From Caproiciproducens sp. MSJ-32 (GTDB lineage Bacteria > Bacillota > Clostridia > Clostridiales > Clostridiaceae): a stretch of 32,628 nt of DNA. Below the pieces are notes generated by a model. The model was given only the letters and a program-made list of their open reading frames with translations. It did no database searches and had not been told where the DNA came from. Shown one piece after another: positions 16,601-25,876 of the stretch. The DNA is taken from positions 1 to 32,628 of the forward strand of contig NZ_JAHLPS010000002.1 in NCBI RefSeq assembly GCF_018918055.1. The letters run 5' to 3'. How positions within the stretch are numbered: position 1 is the first letter of the stretch; each line of letters begins with the position of its first letter. The translations under genes were made by a program, and so were the position numbers.

Positions 16601-17599
16601 TTATTCTTTATAACTTTCTAATTCCTTTAATGTAATATGCTTAATGCCAGTTTCAAAATCCTTATTAATTTCCTTAGAAATAATTATTTCAGGTATCATT
16701 ACTCTTTCTATTTCTGAATTGCAATTATTTGTAACTTCCTCAATTATAGTTTCATCTATCTTATCGTTATAAACTACAATAAGATCTGGATTATACATAC
16801 AATTAAAAGACAATATAGTTTTCGCAATTATTTCTCTTATTTTATTGAGATTATAGTCAAAACTTTCCCAATAAATTTTGTTATGAGGAAGGTATTTTAT
16901 TTCTCCTGCAAGCCCATTTCTACCTTTATGAATTTTCCCATTAATATATATGCCGGCACCAGGTGGATAATTATTAGGAAAATATATTCCTATGGCAGTT
17001 TTTTTTGTAGAAATATTATTAGAAAAACAGTAGCCGGCTATTGCTAAATTAATATCATTTTCTATTAATACTGGAATATTAAATTTTTCTTTTATATAAG
17101 ATGTAAAAAATGTATTTTCTAATTCTTGATAATCACTAATTAATAACCTTCCACTAACTTCTACCACAGGCATACCAAAACTAATTACTCCAATATTAGG
17201 ATACTTTGACAGTATCTTTTCAATTATACTGTCAAAACTTTTAAGCTTAATATTTCCCATTATCCTCTTATGCTTTTCTATTATTTCTCCATATAAATTT
17301 ACAACAGCTATATAAGCATAATTTTCTCCATTACATTCATTCATATAAATAATTAAAGCTAATTTATATTCGCTATTAAATTTATAGGATACTGCTGGTC
17401 TTCCTCCTCCAGAAGGCAGCATTTCCCCTTCTATTATTTCTCCATTTTCAATAAGATGATTAACTAAAGAATTAATTGTTACCACACTTAATCCCGTTAG
17501 TTCTGATAATTGAGGTTTAGTTGCTACTCTTTTTTCCTTTAGAGCCCTTCTTAATATATCTAAATTACTAGCTTTTACAAGGTTAATATTCCTAGCCAT
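16601..17599 (-). CDS. ROK-family transcriptional regulator (NagC/XylR type)
   Basis: The 332-residue protein has an N-terminal winged helix (about 10-60, ATKPQLSELTGLSVVTINSLVNHL) and a ROK domain with VISFGMPVVEVSG, PVLIENDINLAIAGY and LAGEIKYLP. The zinc motif CxCGxxGC of most ROK proteins is missing, and no phosphate-binding DxGxT is obvious, so it is a regulator and not a kinase. GGAGG precedes the ATG. Its promoter carries two palindromes, implying autoregulation. It forms an operon with the PHP hydrolase. The effector sugar cannot be deduced. Confidence 0.85.
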   Translation of the reverse strand: MARNINLVKASNLDILRRALKEKRVATKPQLSELTGLSVVTINSLVNHLIENGEIIEGEMLPSGGGRPAVSYKFNSEYKLALIIYMNECNGENYAYIAVVNLYGEIIEKHKRIMGNIKLKSFDSIIEKILSKYPNIGVISFGMPVVEVSGRLLISDYQELENTFFTSYIKEKFNIPVLIENDINLAIAGYCFSNNISTKKTAIGIYFPNNYPPGAGIYINGKIHKGRNGLAGEIKYLPHNKIYWESFDYNLNKIREIIAKTILSFNCMYNPDLIVVYNDKIDETIIEEVTNNCNSEIERVMIPEIIISKEINKDFETGIKHITLKELESYKE

Positions 17600-17631
17600 T
17601 CAACACCTCCTCAGTTTATAAATAAACTTTA

Positions 17632-17690
17632 TTAAGAAACTTTATAAAGCTTCTTAATTAAAGTATAGAAAGCATTCTATACTTTGTCAA
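17632..17690 (-). promoter_or_regulatory. ROK-gene promoter with two palindromic operators
   Basis: TTGACA (17685-17690), 17 bases and TATACT (17662-17667) on the minus strand. AAAGTATAGAA (17660-17670) and TTCTATACTTT (17675-17685) are perfect 11-base arms filling the promoter core. A second 26-base palindrome (17632-17657, 24 of 26 positions matching) lies downstream of the -10. Binding there would block initiation, so ROK self-repression is likely. Confidence 0.65.
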
Positions 17691-17710
17691 TTCTTTATTT
17701 TCCTATACAT

Positions 17711-17748
17711 AAAATATGGGATGCCATAGGCACCCCAAAAGATATTTT
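17711..17748 (-). terminator. Terminator after the CPBP protease gene
   Basis: AAAATATGGGATGCC pairs with GGCACCCC and ATATTTT across a small bulge. It lies eight bases past the CPBP stop on the minus strand. Confidence 0.55.
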
Positions 17749-17755
17749 ATATTTA

Positions 17756-18613
17756 CTAAATTTCTATTTTAAGCTTTTCTTCTACGGAAATATTTTTACT
17801 TTTTATTAGATAAATTGATGCAAATACACCAATTGTTCCTAATATTATAAAAGCAATATGAACTCCCCTTGTGATAATTGCTTCAGGAACTAATTCTGGT
17901 ATAATACTCGATGCTAAATTATTTACAATATGCATTAAAACAGCCGGCCATATAGATTTTGTCTTATAAACTGCATATCCAAGTAATATTCCCATTAAGG
18001 TAGCATAAGCACTTTGAATTAAATTAAAATGGAAAAGTCCAAATAATATTGCTTGTATAATAATTGTCCAAAGTACTGAAAATTTTTTGATTAATGTTTT
18101 ATAAATTAACCCTCTAAATATTAATTCTTCTACAAAAGGACCTATTATTCCTACTGATATTATTACAATGAACATATTACCTTGAGTTATTGGGGAAAGA
18201 GTTTCTTCCATTGTAGCAAAATGCTCTGCTAATAATCCTGCTTCTTGAATTATACTTAAAACACCCGAATCAAATAACCAAATACTTAAACCTAATATAA
18301 CTGCAGTAATAATATTTATATTTTTTGTCTTTCTAAATTGTAATTCTTCCTTAAAACTTTTCTTTCTTACCTTATAAATTATTAAAAAGGTAGCAGTTAT
18401 TATAACGTTAGTTATTGTAAATATAATATTCATTGAACTGCCAATGAAATTTTGAATTTGAATAAAATCCACTTCATTTCCACCAGATATGCTAGTAAAT
18501 GCATATATAAATCCAACAACAATTCCAGCTACAGCAGAAACTACAAATTGAATTGCTAAGACTAATACCAAATAACCTATTGCTGCTAAAAAACTTTTGA
18601 ATTTTTCCTTCAT
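17756..18613 (-). CDS. CPBP-family intramembrane metalloprotease (CAAX protease-like)
   Basis: This polytopic membrane protein of 285 residues has six or more hydrophobic segments. The three CPBP/Abi motifs are present: VEELIFRG (the EExxxR type), LFGLFHFN (FxxxH) and MHIVNN (HxxxN). They supply the glutamate and histidine ligands of the Rce1-like active site. Bacterial members act in bacteriocin immunity, signalling or protein turnover; nothing nearby points to one of these. In-frame ATGs also occur at 18637 and 18631, but AAAGGCAG precedes only the Met at 18613. It is a single gene with its own terminator. Confidence 0.82.
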   Translation of the reverse strand: MKEKFKSFLAAIGYLVLVLAIQFVVSAVAGIVVGFIYAFTSISGGNEVDFIQIQNFIGSSMNIIFTITNVIITATFLIIYKVRKKSFKEELQFRKTKNINIITAVILGLSIWLFDSGVLSIIQEAGLLAEHFATMEETLSPITQGNMFIVIISVGIIGPFVEELIFRGLIYKTLIKKFSVLWTIIIQAILFGLFHFNLIQSAYATLMGILLGYAVYKTKSIWPAVLMHIVNNLASSIIPELVPEAIITRGVHIAFIILGTIGVFASIYLIKSKNISVEEKLKIEI

Positions 18614-18753
18614 TTTTTCACTGCCTTTCATAATCATATTTATTATTCCATTTATTAAATTAGTAACTTTTACTATTATATCTCATATTTCCATAAAACT
18701 CCATATAAATAACACTTTTCTATTTAAATTTCTAATTTATAGCTATAAAAAAT

Positions 18754-18790
18754 TCAAAAAAATATCGATGGTATAATACCACCGATATTT
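18754..18790 (-). terminator. Terminator after speE
   Basis: AAATATCGATGGT (18760-18772) pairs with ACCACCGATATTT (18778-18790) with one wobble and a five-base loop. A T7 run follows on the minus strand. Confidence 0.8.
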
Positions 18791-18796
18791 AATAAT

Positions 18797-19654
18797 TTAT
18801 ACACTTTCTAATTCTTCTTTTACATAGTTAGGCAAAGCAAAAGCTCCTATGTGAAGATCTGTATTATAGTATCTAGTCTTGATTCCAAAACTATTCCATT
18901 CATCTGCTTTTAGATCAGCAACAGGATCATATTTTTTAGAAGCAAATCCAAATAACCAGTGTCCTGAAGCATAAGTTGGCATATGGAATTGATATACCTT
19001 TGCAATTGGGAAATTATTTTTAATTTTACTATGTGATCTCTTCATTTCGCGGCGATATTCATCATAGTATGGACTTTCATGTTGATTTATTAAAATTCCA
19101 TCTTCAGAAAGAACTCTATAACAGTTTTTATAGAATTCATGAGTGAATAATCCCTCTCCTGGTCCAATTGGGTCTGTAGAATCTACTAAGATTAAATCAT
19201 AACTTCCTTCTTTTGCATCTCTAACAAAAGCAAGACCATCTTCAAAGTATAATTTTAATCTATCATCATTATCTAACTTACAAGCTGTACTTGGCAGATA
19301 TTTTTGGCATAGCCTAACAACTCTTTCATCTATTTCAACCATATCTACTTTCTCAATTGTATTGTATCTTAATATTTCTCTAGCAGTACCACCATCACCG
19401 CCACCAATAATTAATACCTTCTTAATATTAGGGTTTACTGCCATAGGTACAGCAGTAATCATTTCATGATAAATAAATTCATCCTTTTCTGTAAGCATTA
19501 TTAAGCCATCTAATGTAAAGAATTTGCCAAAGGTTTTTGTATTGAAAAAGTCAATTTTTTGAAATGGTGTTTGCTCACTATAAATATGTTCATCTACTAA
19601 CATTGAAAACTTTGCACCTTCTGAAAGTTTTTCTGAATACCATAAATCTAACAT
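18797..19654 (-). CDS. speE: Spermidine synthase
   Basis: The 285-residue aminopropyltransferase moves an aminopropyl group from decarboxylated SAM to putrescine. The SAM-binding loop is GGGDGG (84-89). The catalytic and substrate acidic segment is LVDSTDPIGPGEGLF (155-169), and the gate-keeping HEMITAVP lies near 63. Length is usual for the family. AAGGAGG before the ATG sets the start. It is 89 bases downstream of speD on the same strand, so the two steps of spermidine synthesis are co-transcribed. No putrescine-forming gene is in the window. Confidence 0.95.
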   Translation of the reverse strand: MLDLWYSEKLSEGAKFSMLVDEHIYSEQTPFQKIDFFNTKTFGKFFTLDGLIMLTEKDEFIYHEMITAVPMAVNPNIKKVLIIGGGDGGTAREILRYNTIEKVDMVEIDERVVRLCQKYLPSTACKLDNDDRLKLYFEDGLAFVRDAKEGSYDLILVDSTDPIGPGEGLFTHEFYKNCYRVLSEDGILINQHESPYYDEYRREMKRSHSKIKNNFPIAKVYQFHMPTYASGHWLFGFASKKYDPVADLKADEWNSFGIKTRYYNTDLHIGAFALPNYVKEELESV

Positions 19655-19743
19655 TCTGTTCCTCCTTACATATCTTTCATTATTTATATAAATATTAAGG
19701 TTAAAATCATATATCCTTTAATAAAAAACTATAAAATTTACTG

Positions 19744-20565
19744 TTATAGTGGGGTATTGGATCCATAAAATATTTCGTCCATTTCCTTCTTAAGCTTTTT
19801 AGTTATATGATTTATCTCATTTATAGTTAATTCATTTTTAGTGTATCCAAATAAATAATTATCTAAATCAAACTCTTTTAATTTAAATTTGGTATGGAAA
19901 ATATTCTCTTGATATATATTAACATCTATCATATCATACTTTTGACTTATGCTTTTAGGAATATAATTCTGTATAGAATTAATCTTATGATCTATAAATA
20001 TTTTTTTCCCTTTTATGTCTCTTGTAAATCCTCTAACTCTGTAATCAACCGTCATAATATCAGAATCAAAGGAATGCACTAAATAATTAAGGGCCTTAAG
20101 AGGCGATATCTCTCCGCAGGTTGATACATCTATATCTGCTCTAAAAGTGCAAATTCCATCATCTGGATGATATTCTGGATAAGTATGAACAGTAATATGA
20201 CTTTTATCCAAATGAGCCAATATAGTTTCTGGTAGCGGTCCTGGTTCATTGCTAGTATTACTAGCCTTTGTAATTTCACTAGTTTCTTCCATGGGATACT
20301 CACACACCAAAATTGTAACACTTGCCCCTTGTGGGTCATAATCCTGCTTTGCAATATTAAGGATATTAGCTCCTATAATATTAGTAACATTCGTAAGAAT
20401 TTCTGTTAATCTTTCTGCATTATACTGTTCATCTATGTATTGTATATATGCTTCTCTTTCTTGTGGTGTTTTTGTATAACATATATCATACATATTGAAA
20501 GATAAGGATTTTGTTAAATTGTTAAAACCATGTAATTTTAATTTCTTATTTCTATTTATAGACAA
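19744..20565 (-). CDS. speD: S-adenosylmethionine decarboxylase proenzyme, E. coli type
   Basis: The 273-residue pyruvoyl enzyme makes decarboxylated SAM for spermidine synthase. It follows E. coli SpeD closely: [20 protein letters not shown] at the start, then [14 protein letters not shown] with the self-cleaving Ser 122 (the pyruvoyl precursor), and [20 protein letters not shown]. The first codon appears to be TTG at 20565, behind AGGAGG 13 bases upstream. No better ATG keeps the conserved LKLHGF start. It is larger than the short Bacillus/Thermotoga-type SpeD. The downstream partner is speE. Confidence 0.93.
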   Translation of the reverse strand: MSINRNKKLKLHGFNNLTKSLSFNMYDICYTKTPQEREAYIQYIDEQYNAERLTEILTNVTNIIGANILNIAKQDYDPQGASVTILVCEYPMEETSEITKASNTSNEPGPLPETILAHLDKSHITVHTYPEYHPDDGICTFRADIDVSTCGEISPLKALNYLVHSFDSDIMTVDYRVRGFTRDIKGKKIFIDHKINSIQNYIPKSISQKYDMIDVNIYQENIFHTKFKLKEFDLDNYLFGYTKNELTINEINHITKKLKKEMDEIFYGSNTPL

Positions 20566-20641
20566 TTTATCTAATCAGCCTCCTAATTATAAATTTTTGT
20601 TAAATTAATTCTATACATACAACACTAATATTAATATGTAG

Positions 20642-20671
20642 ATCAAAATATTTCAATAAAAATATTTTGAT
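20642..20671. repeat. Inverted repeat upstream of speD
   Basis: ATCAAAATATT (20642-20652) and AATATTTTGAT (20661-20671) are perfect 11-base arms around eight bases. It lies 77 bases before speD in an AT-only context, with no T-run, so an operator or chance structure is possible. Confidence 0.4.
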
Positions 20672-20705
20672 TATAAACAATTTTTTGAGGAATTATTTTA
20701 CTAAC

Positions 20706-20740
20706 AAAAGGCTGCAAGATTTATTGCTTGCAGCCTTTTT
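20706..20740. terminator. Terminator after the MOSC gene
   Basis: AAAAGGCTGCAAG (20706-20718) pairs perfectly with CTTGCAGCCTTTT (20727-20739). It ends the moaA-moaC-MOSC transcript on the minus strand and has T-tracts on both sides. Confidence 0.85.
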
Positions 20741-20754
20741 ATTCTAATATTCTA

Positions 20755-21192
20755 TTATTCAGAAATTACTTCTATTTTATCTCCTGCTTTAATTCTTCCA
20801 CCCTTTATAACTCTTGTAAATATGCCTTCCCTTGGCATAACACAATCTCCAACTAATTTACGAATATTGCATCCTGTATGACATTCTTTACCTATTTGAG
20901 TAACTTCTTGAATAGTTTCACCAATCTTAAGCTTTGTTCCAATAGGCAGCTCATAAAGAATAATTCCTTCTGTAGTGAGATTTTCTGCAAATTTTCCATT
21001 ATAAAATTTATCTCCCTTTAAAGATTTCATCTTATTAATACTTTCAAGTCCTAAGAGACTCACTTGTCTATGCCATTTTCCTGCATGAGCATCTCCTTCT
21101 AGACCAAAGTCTTCAACAAAGTTTCCTTCAGGAATTGATCTTTTAGGAACTCCTTTAATATCGCTAATATTTACTGCTACTACCCTTCCCAT
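20755..21192 (-). CDS. MOSC-domain protein
   Basis: The 145-residue single-domain MOSC protein has VSLLGLESINKMK, FAENLTTEGI and the conserved Cys segment ECHTGCNIRK followed by CVMPREGIF. MOSC domains bind sulfur carried on a cysteine or the molybdenum cofactor, as in MoCo sulfurase C-terminal regions. Placement directly behind moaC (the moaC stop and this ATG are adjacent, with GGAGAT inside moaC) suggests a late step in cofactor maturation. Its exact reaction is not known. Confidence 0.85.
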   Translation of the reverse strand: MGRVVAVNISDIKGVPKRSIPEGNFVEDFGLEGDAHAGKWHRQVSLLGLESINKMKSLKGDKFYNGKFAENLTTEGIILYELPIGTKLKIGETIQEVTQIGKECHTGCNIRKLVGDCVMPREGIFTRVIKGGRIKAGDKIEVISE

Positions 21193-21678
21193 TTAAAGTA
21201 TATCTCCATTTCTTAAATATTCTCCTGATTTTCCACCTGTTTTCTTTACTAATCTTATGTTATCAATAATCATTTTTTTATCAATAGATTTGCACATATC
21301 ATAAATTGTAAGGGCAGCTGTAGAAACAGCTGTTAAAGCTTCCATTTCCACTCCTGTTTTTCCTGTAGTCTTAGCTTCAGCCTCAATATGAATAGCAGAT
21401 TTTTCTTCATCAAACTTAAAGCTTAAGTCTACTCCATCTATAAAAATATTATGACACATAGGAATAAGTTCACTTGTCTTCTTTGCTCCCATTATTCCAG
21501 CAACTTGAGCAACAGCTAAAACATCTCCCTTTTTCATATGTCCTTCTTTAACCTTAATTAAAGTTTCCTTACTCATATATATTGTTCCTCTTGCAATAGC
21601 AACTCTTTTAGTTTCATCTTTTCCTCCAACATCTACCATTCTTGCTTTGCCACTTTCATTAAAATGCGTAAACTTCAT
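21193..21678 (-). CDS. moaC: Cyclic pyranopterin monophosphate synthase
   Basis: The 161-residue MoaC acts with MoaA to convert GTP to cyclic pyranopterin monophosphate, the first stage of molybdenum cofactor synthesis. Typical motifs are [16 protein letters not shown] at the start, [38 protein letters not shown] and the lysine-rich [20 protein letters not shown] that carries the catalytic residues. Length is normal. It follows moaA with one base between the stop and its ATG and is flanked by AGGAGG. Confidence 0.95.
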   Translation of the reverse strand: MKFTHFNESGKARMVDVGGKDETKRVAIARGTIYMSKETLIKVKEGHMKKGDVLAVAQVAGIMGAKKTSELIPMCHNIFIDGVDLSFKFDEEKSAIHIEAEAKTTGKTGVEMEALTAVSTAALTIYDMCKSIDKKMIIDNIRLVKKTGGKSGEYLRNGDIL

Positions 21679-21679
21679 C

Positions 21680-22642
21680 TTATCCTCCTATTTGATACAT
21701 TTCCCTATCTATTGGTTTATAATCTTCCTCATTTATATGGTGTTCTTTTGGTTTAACTCTTATTGCCTTTGCTAAAATTGGAATAATATCTTTATCTTCC
21801 CTTAGTGCTGATTTTATATCTATTTCCCTATTTGAATGAAGGCATGGCTTTATTTTCCCATCTGATGTTAATCTAAATCTATTACATTTTGAACAAAAAT
21901 TATGACTTATAGGATTAATAAGTCCTATCTTTCCCTTTGCTCCCTCAAGCTTATAATACTTAGCTGTAGAAAACTCATCTTTACTTACTATAGGTATTAA
22001 ATTAGGAATTTTCTGCAATACAGTTTTACTTGATAAGAATTTTTCATGAAATTTTAATCCATTTATTCCTATTGGCATTAACTCAATAAATCTTACCTCA
22101 ATCTCCTTATCTATGGTTAAGTTTACAAAATCTTCTATTTCATCATCATTAAAGCCTTTTATTAATACTACATTTAACTTGATTGGATTTAACCCTGCTT
22201 CTTTAGCTGCTTCTAATCCTTCTAAAACATCAGATATTTTCCCATCTCTAGTTATATTTTTATATCTATCTTCCTTTAAAGTATCAAGACTAATATTTAC
22301 TCTCTTTAATCCTGCTTCTTTTAGGGCTTTTCCCAGCTGTTTTAATAAAGTTCCATTTGTAGTCATAACTACTTCCTTTATTCCTGCTATACTAGATATT
22401 TTGTTGACTAAATCTACAATACCTTTTCTAACTAAAGGTTCTCCTCCAGTAAGTCTAATTTTATTTATACCTAGTTCTGCTGAAGCTCTGACTACTTTTT
22501 CAATTTCTTCAAAAGTAAGTATATCAGAATGGCACTTCTTATTTACTCCTTCTTCAGGTATACAATATTTACATCTTAAATTACATAAATCAGTTACAGA
22601 TATTCTTAAATAAGTTATTTCTCGACCTTCCTTATCCAGCAT
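21680..22642 (-). CDS. moaA: GTP 3',8-cyclase (radical SAM)
   Basis: The 320-residue MoaA has the N-terminal radical SAM cluster ligands CNLRCKYC (Cys 20, 24, 27) and the C-terminal cluster [28 protein letters not shown] and RLTGGEPLV are further family marks. The frame is open for 19 more codons upstream, but GGGGGA before the Met at 22642 fixes the start. It heads the moaA-moaC-MOSC operon from a promoter at 22745-22773 and is divergent from a MogA/MoaB gene. moaD, moaE and moeA are not in the window. Confidence 0.95.
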   Translation of the reverse strand: MLDKEGREITYLRISVTDLCNLRCKYCIPEEGVNKKCHSDILTFEEIEKVVRASAELGINKIRLTGGEPLVRKGIVDLVNKISSIAGIKEVVMTTNGTLLKQLGKALKEAGLKRVNISLDTLKEDRYKNITRDGKISDVLEGLEAAKEAGLNPIKLNVVLIKGFNDDEIEDFVNLTIDKEIEVRFIELMPIGINGLKFHEKFLSSKTVLQKIPNLIPIVSKDEFSTAKYYKLEGAKGKIGLINPISHNFCSKCNRFRLTSDGKIKPCLHSNREIDIKSALREDKDIIPILAKAIRVKPKEHHINEEDYKPIDREMYQIGG

Positions 22643-22744
22643 AACTAATCCCCCATTCTTATATTTACAGGACCAGGCTTTTAAATATATAAAAAACACT
22701 TAAAGGTACATATAAATTTAACCTTGATAATTACTATAATAGAT

Positions 22745-22773
22745 ATTATAGACAAGCTTCTCTTCCCTTACAA
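22745..22773 (-). promoter_or_regulatory. moaA promoter
   Basis: TTGTAA (22768-22773), 17 bases and TATAAT (22745-22750) on the minus strand, in the divergent moaA/mogA gap. I saw no clear molybdenum cofactor riboswitch in the ~100-base leader. Confidence 0.5.
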
Positions 22774-22896
22774 TCTTTTTATTAAAAATCATCTCTTTCT
22801 AAAAACCCTATCTATTGATATAAAGTTACTTTTATATTAATATTTGAATAAATGTATAAATATTAATTTAAATTTATTTTAAGGACGGTGTTAGCA

Positions 22897-23400
22897 TTGT
22901 TTAAGGTAGGTATTATAACTGCTAGTGATAAAGGATATGCTGGTGAAAGAGAAGATAAAAGTGCAGAAACTATTAAGGAAATCTTATTAAGAAATAATTA
23001 TAAACTGTCATATTATAAAGTTCTTCCTGATGATAGAGAAATGTTAAGTAAGGAAATGATAAAATTATGCGACGATTTAAAGCTTGATTTAGTATTAACT
23101 ACAGGAGGAACAGGATTTTCCCCTAGAGACTGGACGCCTGAAGCAACCTTAGATATAATCCATAGGCAGGTTCCTGGAATTTCTGAAGCTATGAGGGCTT
23201 ATAGCATAGCTATTACTCCTAAAGGAATGTTAAGTAGAGGAGTTTCTGGAATTCGTAATAACACCTTAATTATTAATCTACCTGGAAGCCCAAAGGCTTG
23301 TAAAGAAAACTTAGAATATATTATTCCTACATTAAAACATGGCTTGGAAATTTTAAAAGGCAAGACTGCAAACTGCGCTGAGCCAATCCATAATTTATAA
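22897..23400 (+). CDS. MogA/MoaB-family molybdenum cofactor protein
   Basis: This single-domain protein (167 residues with this start) acts on molybdopterin, by adenylylation in MogA-type enzymes. The signature TTGGTGFSPRDWTPEAT is the pterin-binding motif, and INLPGSPKACKENLE is the second conserved block. A GTG at 22888 is in frame, but AAGGA at 22881-22885 is too close to it. TTG at 22897 has proper spacing and begins FKVGIITASDKG, which matches the family start. It is transcribed away from moaA and ends before a strong terminator. MogA and MoaB cannot be told apart here. Confidence 0.88.
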   Translation: MFKVGIITASDKGYAGEREDKSAETIKEILLRNNYKLSYYKVLPDDREMLSKEMIKLCDDLKLDLVLTTGGTGFSPRDWTPEATLDIIHRQVPGISEAMRAYSIAITPKGMLSRGVSGIRNNTLIINLPGSPKACKENLEYIIPTLKHGLEILKGKTANCAEPIHNL

Positions 23401-23450
23401 AGTGCCGCTCTCAATTAAAATTCAATCTAGATCATTTAATTTATAATAGT

Positions 23451-23488
23451 AGGGAGTAATTCAACTTTTTGAATTACTCCCTAAATTA
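23451..23488 (+). terminator. Terminator after MogA/MoaB
   Basis: AGGGAGTAATTCAA (23451-23464) pairs perfectly with TTGAATTACTCCCT (23469-23482) around a four-base loop. It lies 50 bases past the stop codon. Confidence 0.75.
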
Positions 23489-23547
23489 AATTTTAACTAG
23501 CTAAATTCATCTAAAACTCTTCACTGTGAACTATAACTTATATAGGA

Positions 23548-23775
23548 TTATTTGTAATCTCTTTCTCTTGCTAATGCTTCTTCCCTTATTTCCTGTCTAA
23601 GCCCCTCTAATGTTTGCTCTCTTCTTTTATTTTTTTCTCGTAAAGTTTCTTTCATTTTCTCGTCTGATGTTTTTTCAATCATTTCTTCAGCACGATGCAT
23701 ATTTTCGATAGTATTACTAATATTTTCTTGAAGTCTTTCAACATTATCTCTTCTATCATCTGGATTATGTTTCAT
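23548..23775 (-). CDS. tlp: Small acid-soluble spore protein Tlp
   Basis: The 75-residue, highly charged and helical protein starts MKHNPDDRRDNVERLQ and continues with a HRAEEMIEKTSDEKMK segment and KNKRREQTLEGLRQEIREEA. This is the pattern of the Tlp spore protein family (NPDDRxDNVxxLQ and a RREQALxGxRxEI tail). Tlp is made in the forespore in Bacillus. GAAAGGAGA before the ATG gives the start. It is monocistronic and supports an endospore-forming host. The ~140-base gap upstream contains an imperfect inverted repeat but no promoter I can assign safely. Confidence 0.85.
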   Translation of the reverse strand: MKHNPDDRRDNVERLQENISNTIENMHRAEEMIEKTSDEKMKETLREKNKRREQTLEGLRQEIREEALARERDYK

Positions 23776-23786
23776 TATAATTCTCT

Positions 23787-23908
23787 CCTTTCAGGTAAAG
23801 TTTTTAGCAGTTTTTTAGGTGATTATATAGACAACCACTTTCACTATTATTTTGGATTAAAAAATCTATATTATTCAGTAATAAGCTATTAAAAGCTTTA
23901 CCTTTAAA
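23787..23908. repeat. Imperfect inverted repeat upstream of tlp
   Basis: AGGTAAAGTTTTTA (23793-23806) and TAAAAGCTTTACCT (23890-23903) match at 13 of 14 positions when inverted, with partial matching beyond. The span is about 120 bases between tlp and the HDOD gene. It might be a small non-coding repeat or chance AT-rich complementarity. Confidence 0.35.
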
Positions 23909-23916
23909 GAGAAAAT

Positions 23917-24789
23917 TTATATACTTAACATATTAAAGTTAATCTGCCTACTTGCTTCTTCTACTTTCTCAGGTAAAATATCAATAATCTCTTCTAAATC
24001 ATCTTTTGAAATTCCTAATTCATCCATTACTTTTTTATTAAAAACGTGTTTTGTGTTAATTGCTAATAAATTTTCATAATATACATTACTTATTGAATCT
24101 GCTATGCTTAATATATAAACTTCTTCTTTATACTTCTTTGCAAGAAGAGGTCTATGATGATATTCTACTATAGATCTAATATCATCAGGTAATTCAAATC
24201 TAATACATTGCCATCTTCCAGCATCTTCATGAGTAAAACCATTCATAACTATTCTTTCGGCAATTATTTGATGCATTCCTTTCCTTTGTTTTTCCATAAC
24301 CTTATCAATCAAGTCTGGAACACATACATCTAATACAACTACACCTAAATCATGAATTAATCCATAAGCAAAATATTTATATATATCTGCCTTATTTAAT
24401 TTTTCAGCTATTAAATTTGCTGCAACAGAAGTTCCTAAGCAATGCTTCCAATACTTATCTCTATCAAGTTGTTTAGATTGTCCTAAATTATCTGGCATTA
24501 TAGATTTAACAAGATGGGCTATCACTAATTTTTCAACCGTTTTCAATCCTAAAAATTTAATAGCATCTGATAAGGATTCTATCTTTCTTAATAATTTAAA
24601 ATATCCAGAATTAATATTAATAAGTATTGCTTCTTTTAAATTAGAACATCTATTTATTACATATGAAAACTCTTCAATATCTAAAGTATCAGTATTTTTT
24701 AACATTTTTATTATTTCTGTAATTTCTTTATTAATAGTAGGTATTTTATTATTATTTTCCAAAATATCCAAAATTTCTTCAGGTCTCAT
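23917..24789 (-). CDS. HDOD-domain signalling protein
   Basis: The 290-residue HDOD protein has SDAIKFLGLKTVEKLVIAHL and YFAYGLIHDLGVVVLDVC, with the histidine-aspartate pair in IHDLG, and VEYHHRPLLAKKY further on. HDOD domains resemble HD phosphohydrolases but often lack full metal sites and act in signalling, motility or stress. There is no GGDEF, EAL or receiver domain, so no pathway can be named. GAGGGGG before the ATG supports the start. Confidence 0.82.
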   Translation of the reverse strand: MRPEEILDILENNNKIPTINKEITEIIKMLKNTDTLDIEEFSYVINRCSNLKEAILININSGYFKLLRKIESLSDAIKFLGLKTVEKLVIAHLVKSIMPDNLGQSKQLDRDKYWKHCLGTSVAANLIAEKLNKADIYKYFAYGLIHDLGVVVLDVCVPDLIDKVMEKQRKGMHQIIAERIVMNGFTHEDAGRWQCIRFELPDDIRSIVEYHHRPLLAKKYKEEVYILSIADSISNVYYENLLAINTKHVFNKKVMDELGISKDDLEEIIDILPEKVEEASRQINFNMLSI

Positions 24790-24967
24790 GCAAATTCCCC
24801 CTCATCGCTCTTCTAAATTAAATATATCATCAATACTATAACCTTTTCAACATAAAGTATAAATATCATACATATTATTGCCGGCAACTATTTCTTGCAT
24901 AATTAAGAATAGTTTTTTCACTAATACAAAAACTAAAATAAATTTTATTTTAAGGGCAGGTGATTTT

Positions 24968-25876
24968 GTGTTTAAAAAATTTAGTGTTTTTATATTAATT
25001 CTTATTCTAACTTTAAATATGCCTATAACTATAAAGGCAATTTCTGAAAAAGACTATGATACTCAACTGAAACAAGACCTTTTAATTCTTATGCTGGCTT
25101 ATCCTGACCATATAGTTAATGTAGAAAAAGCTGGGGATAAAATTTTTTGTATTACTAAGTCTGGCAAAAAGCTTCTTTATGATGATAAAAAAGAAAAAAA
25201 CTATGAAGAAAAATTAGCAAACCCTGACCTCCAAGATATGCTTGAACAAAATTATCCTTTAGAAAAAAACGAGACCTTAATGGATAAAAATTTTGATCCA
25301 GGGAGAATCAGACATTATGACTTATTAAATGAGGTTTATGGAAGTTCTAAAAGAGAAATCGAGAAGAACTTAACCAACTTAAAATATGGATATACTAATT
25401 ATCAATTTAACAGTCAAAATAAGGCTAATATAGCTCTAGAAACTGCTTTAAAAGAAATAATTCCTTTGGCTAAAAGTAGAAGGGATATATCTGCAATTCT
25501 ATATCCAGCAAGTGGTACTTATAATTATAGAGTTATTGCAGGAACTGGCAGGCTAAGCCCTCATTCCTATGGAATAGCTATTGATTTAAAATCAGATAAA
25601 AAGGATTATTGGAAATGGAGTTCTAGAGAGCAGGGAGAAAAAAGACTATCAGAATATCCTAAAGAATTAGTAGAAGCCTTTGAAAAAAACAATTTTATTT
25701 GGGGTGGAAAATGGAATCATTTTGACATTTTACATTTTGAATATAGGCCGGAAATAATATTAAAAGCAAGATGTTTTAACTCTTGGACAAAAAACAAAAA
25801 GTGGTACGAAAATCCTATTTATAAGAAAGATGATATAAAAAATTATATTGATTTAATAGAAAGGGCAGTAAATTAA
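24968..25876 (+). CDS. Secreted M15-family peptidase (VanY/CwlK-like)
   Basis: The start is GTG at 24968 after AAGGGCAGGTG. It begins with a clear signal peptide (FKKFSVFILILILTLNMPIT, cleavage near IKA). The 302-residue product ends in an M15 zinc peptidase domain: SPHSYGIAIDL gives the His and Asp ligands, and WGGKWNHFDILHFEYRP gives the last His and catalytic Glu. Such enzymes cut D-Ala-D-Ala or L-Ala-D-Glu bonds in peptidoglycan. The middle region is lysine-rich and unassigned. An in-frame ATG exists at 24878, but the signal peptide and ribosome site argue for the GTG. Confidence 0.82.
   Translation: MFKKFSVFILILILTLNMPITIKAISEKDYDTQLKQDLLILMLAYPDHIVNVEKAGDKIFCITKSGKKLLYDDKKEKNYEEKLANPDLQDMLEQNYPLEKNETLMDKNFDPGRIRHYDLLNEVYGSSKREIEKNLTNLKYGYTNYQFNSQNKANIALETALKEIIPLAKSRRDISAILYPASGTYNYRVIAGTGRLSPHSYGIAIDLKSDKKDYWKWSSREQGEKRLSEYPKELVEAFEKNNFIWGGKWNHFDILHFEYRPEIILKARCFNSWTKNKKWYENPIYKKDDIKNYIDLIERAVN

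Noticed and set aside
22113-22613. 166-codon open frame on the plus strand
   Set aside because: It lies wholly antisense to moaA, has no ribosome site, and its composition mirrors the moaA codons.
22643-22896. Molybdenum cofactor riboswitch in the moaA/mogA gap
   Set aside because: The leader is AT-rich and I could not trace the conserved GC-rich helices; only a promoter is supported.
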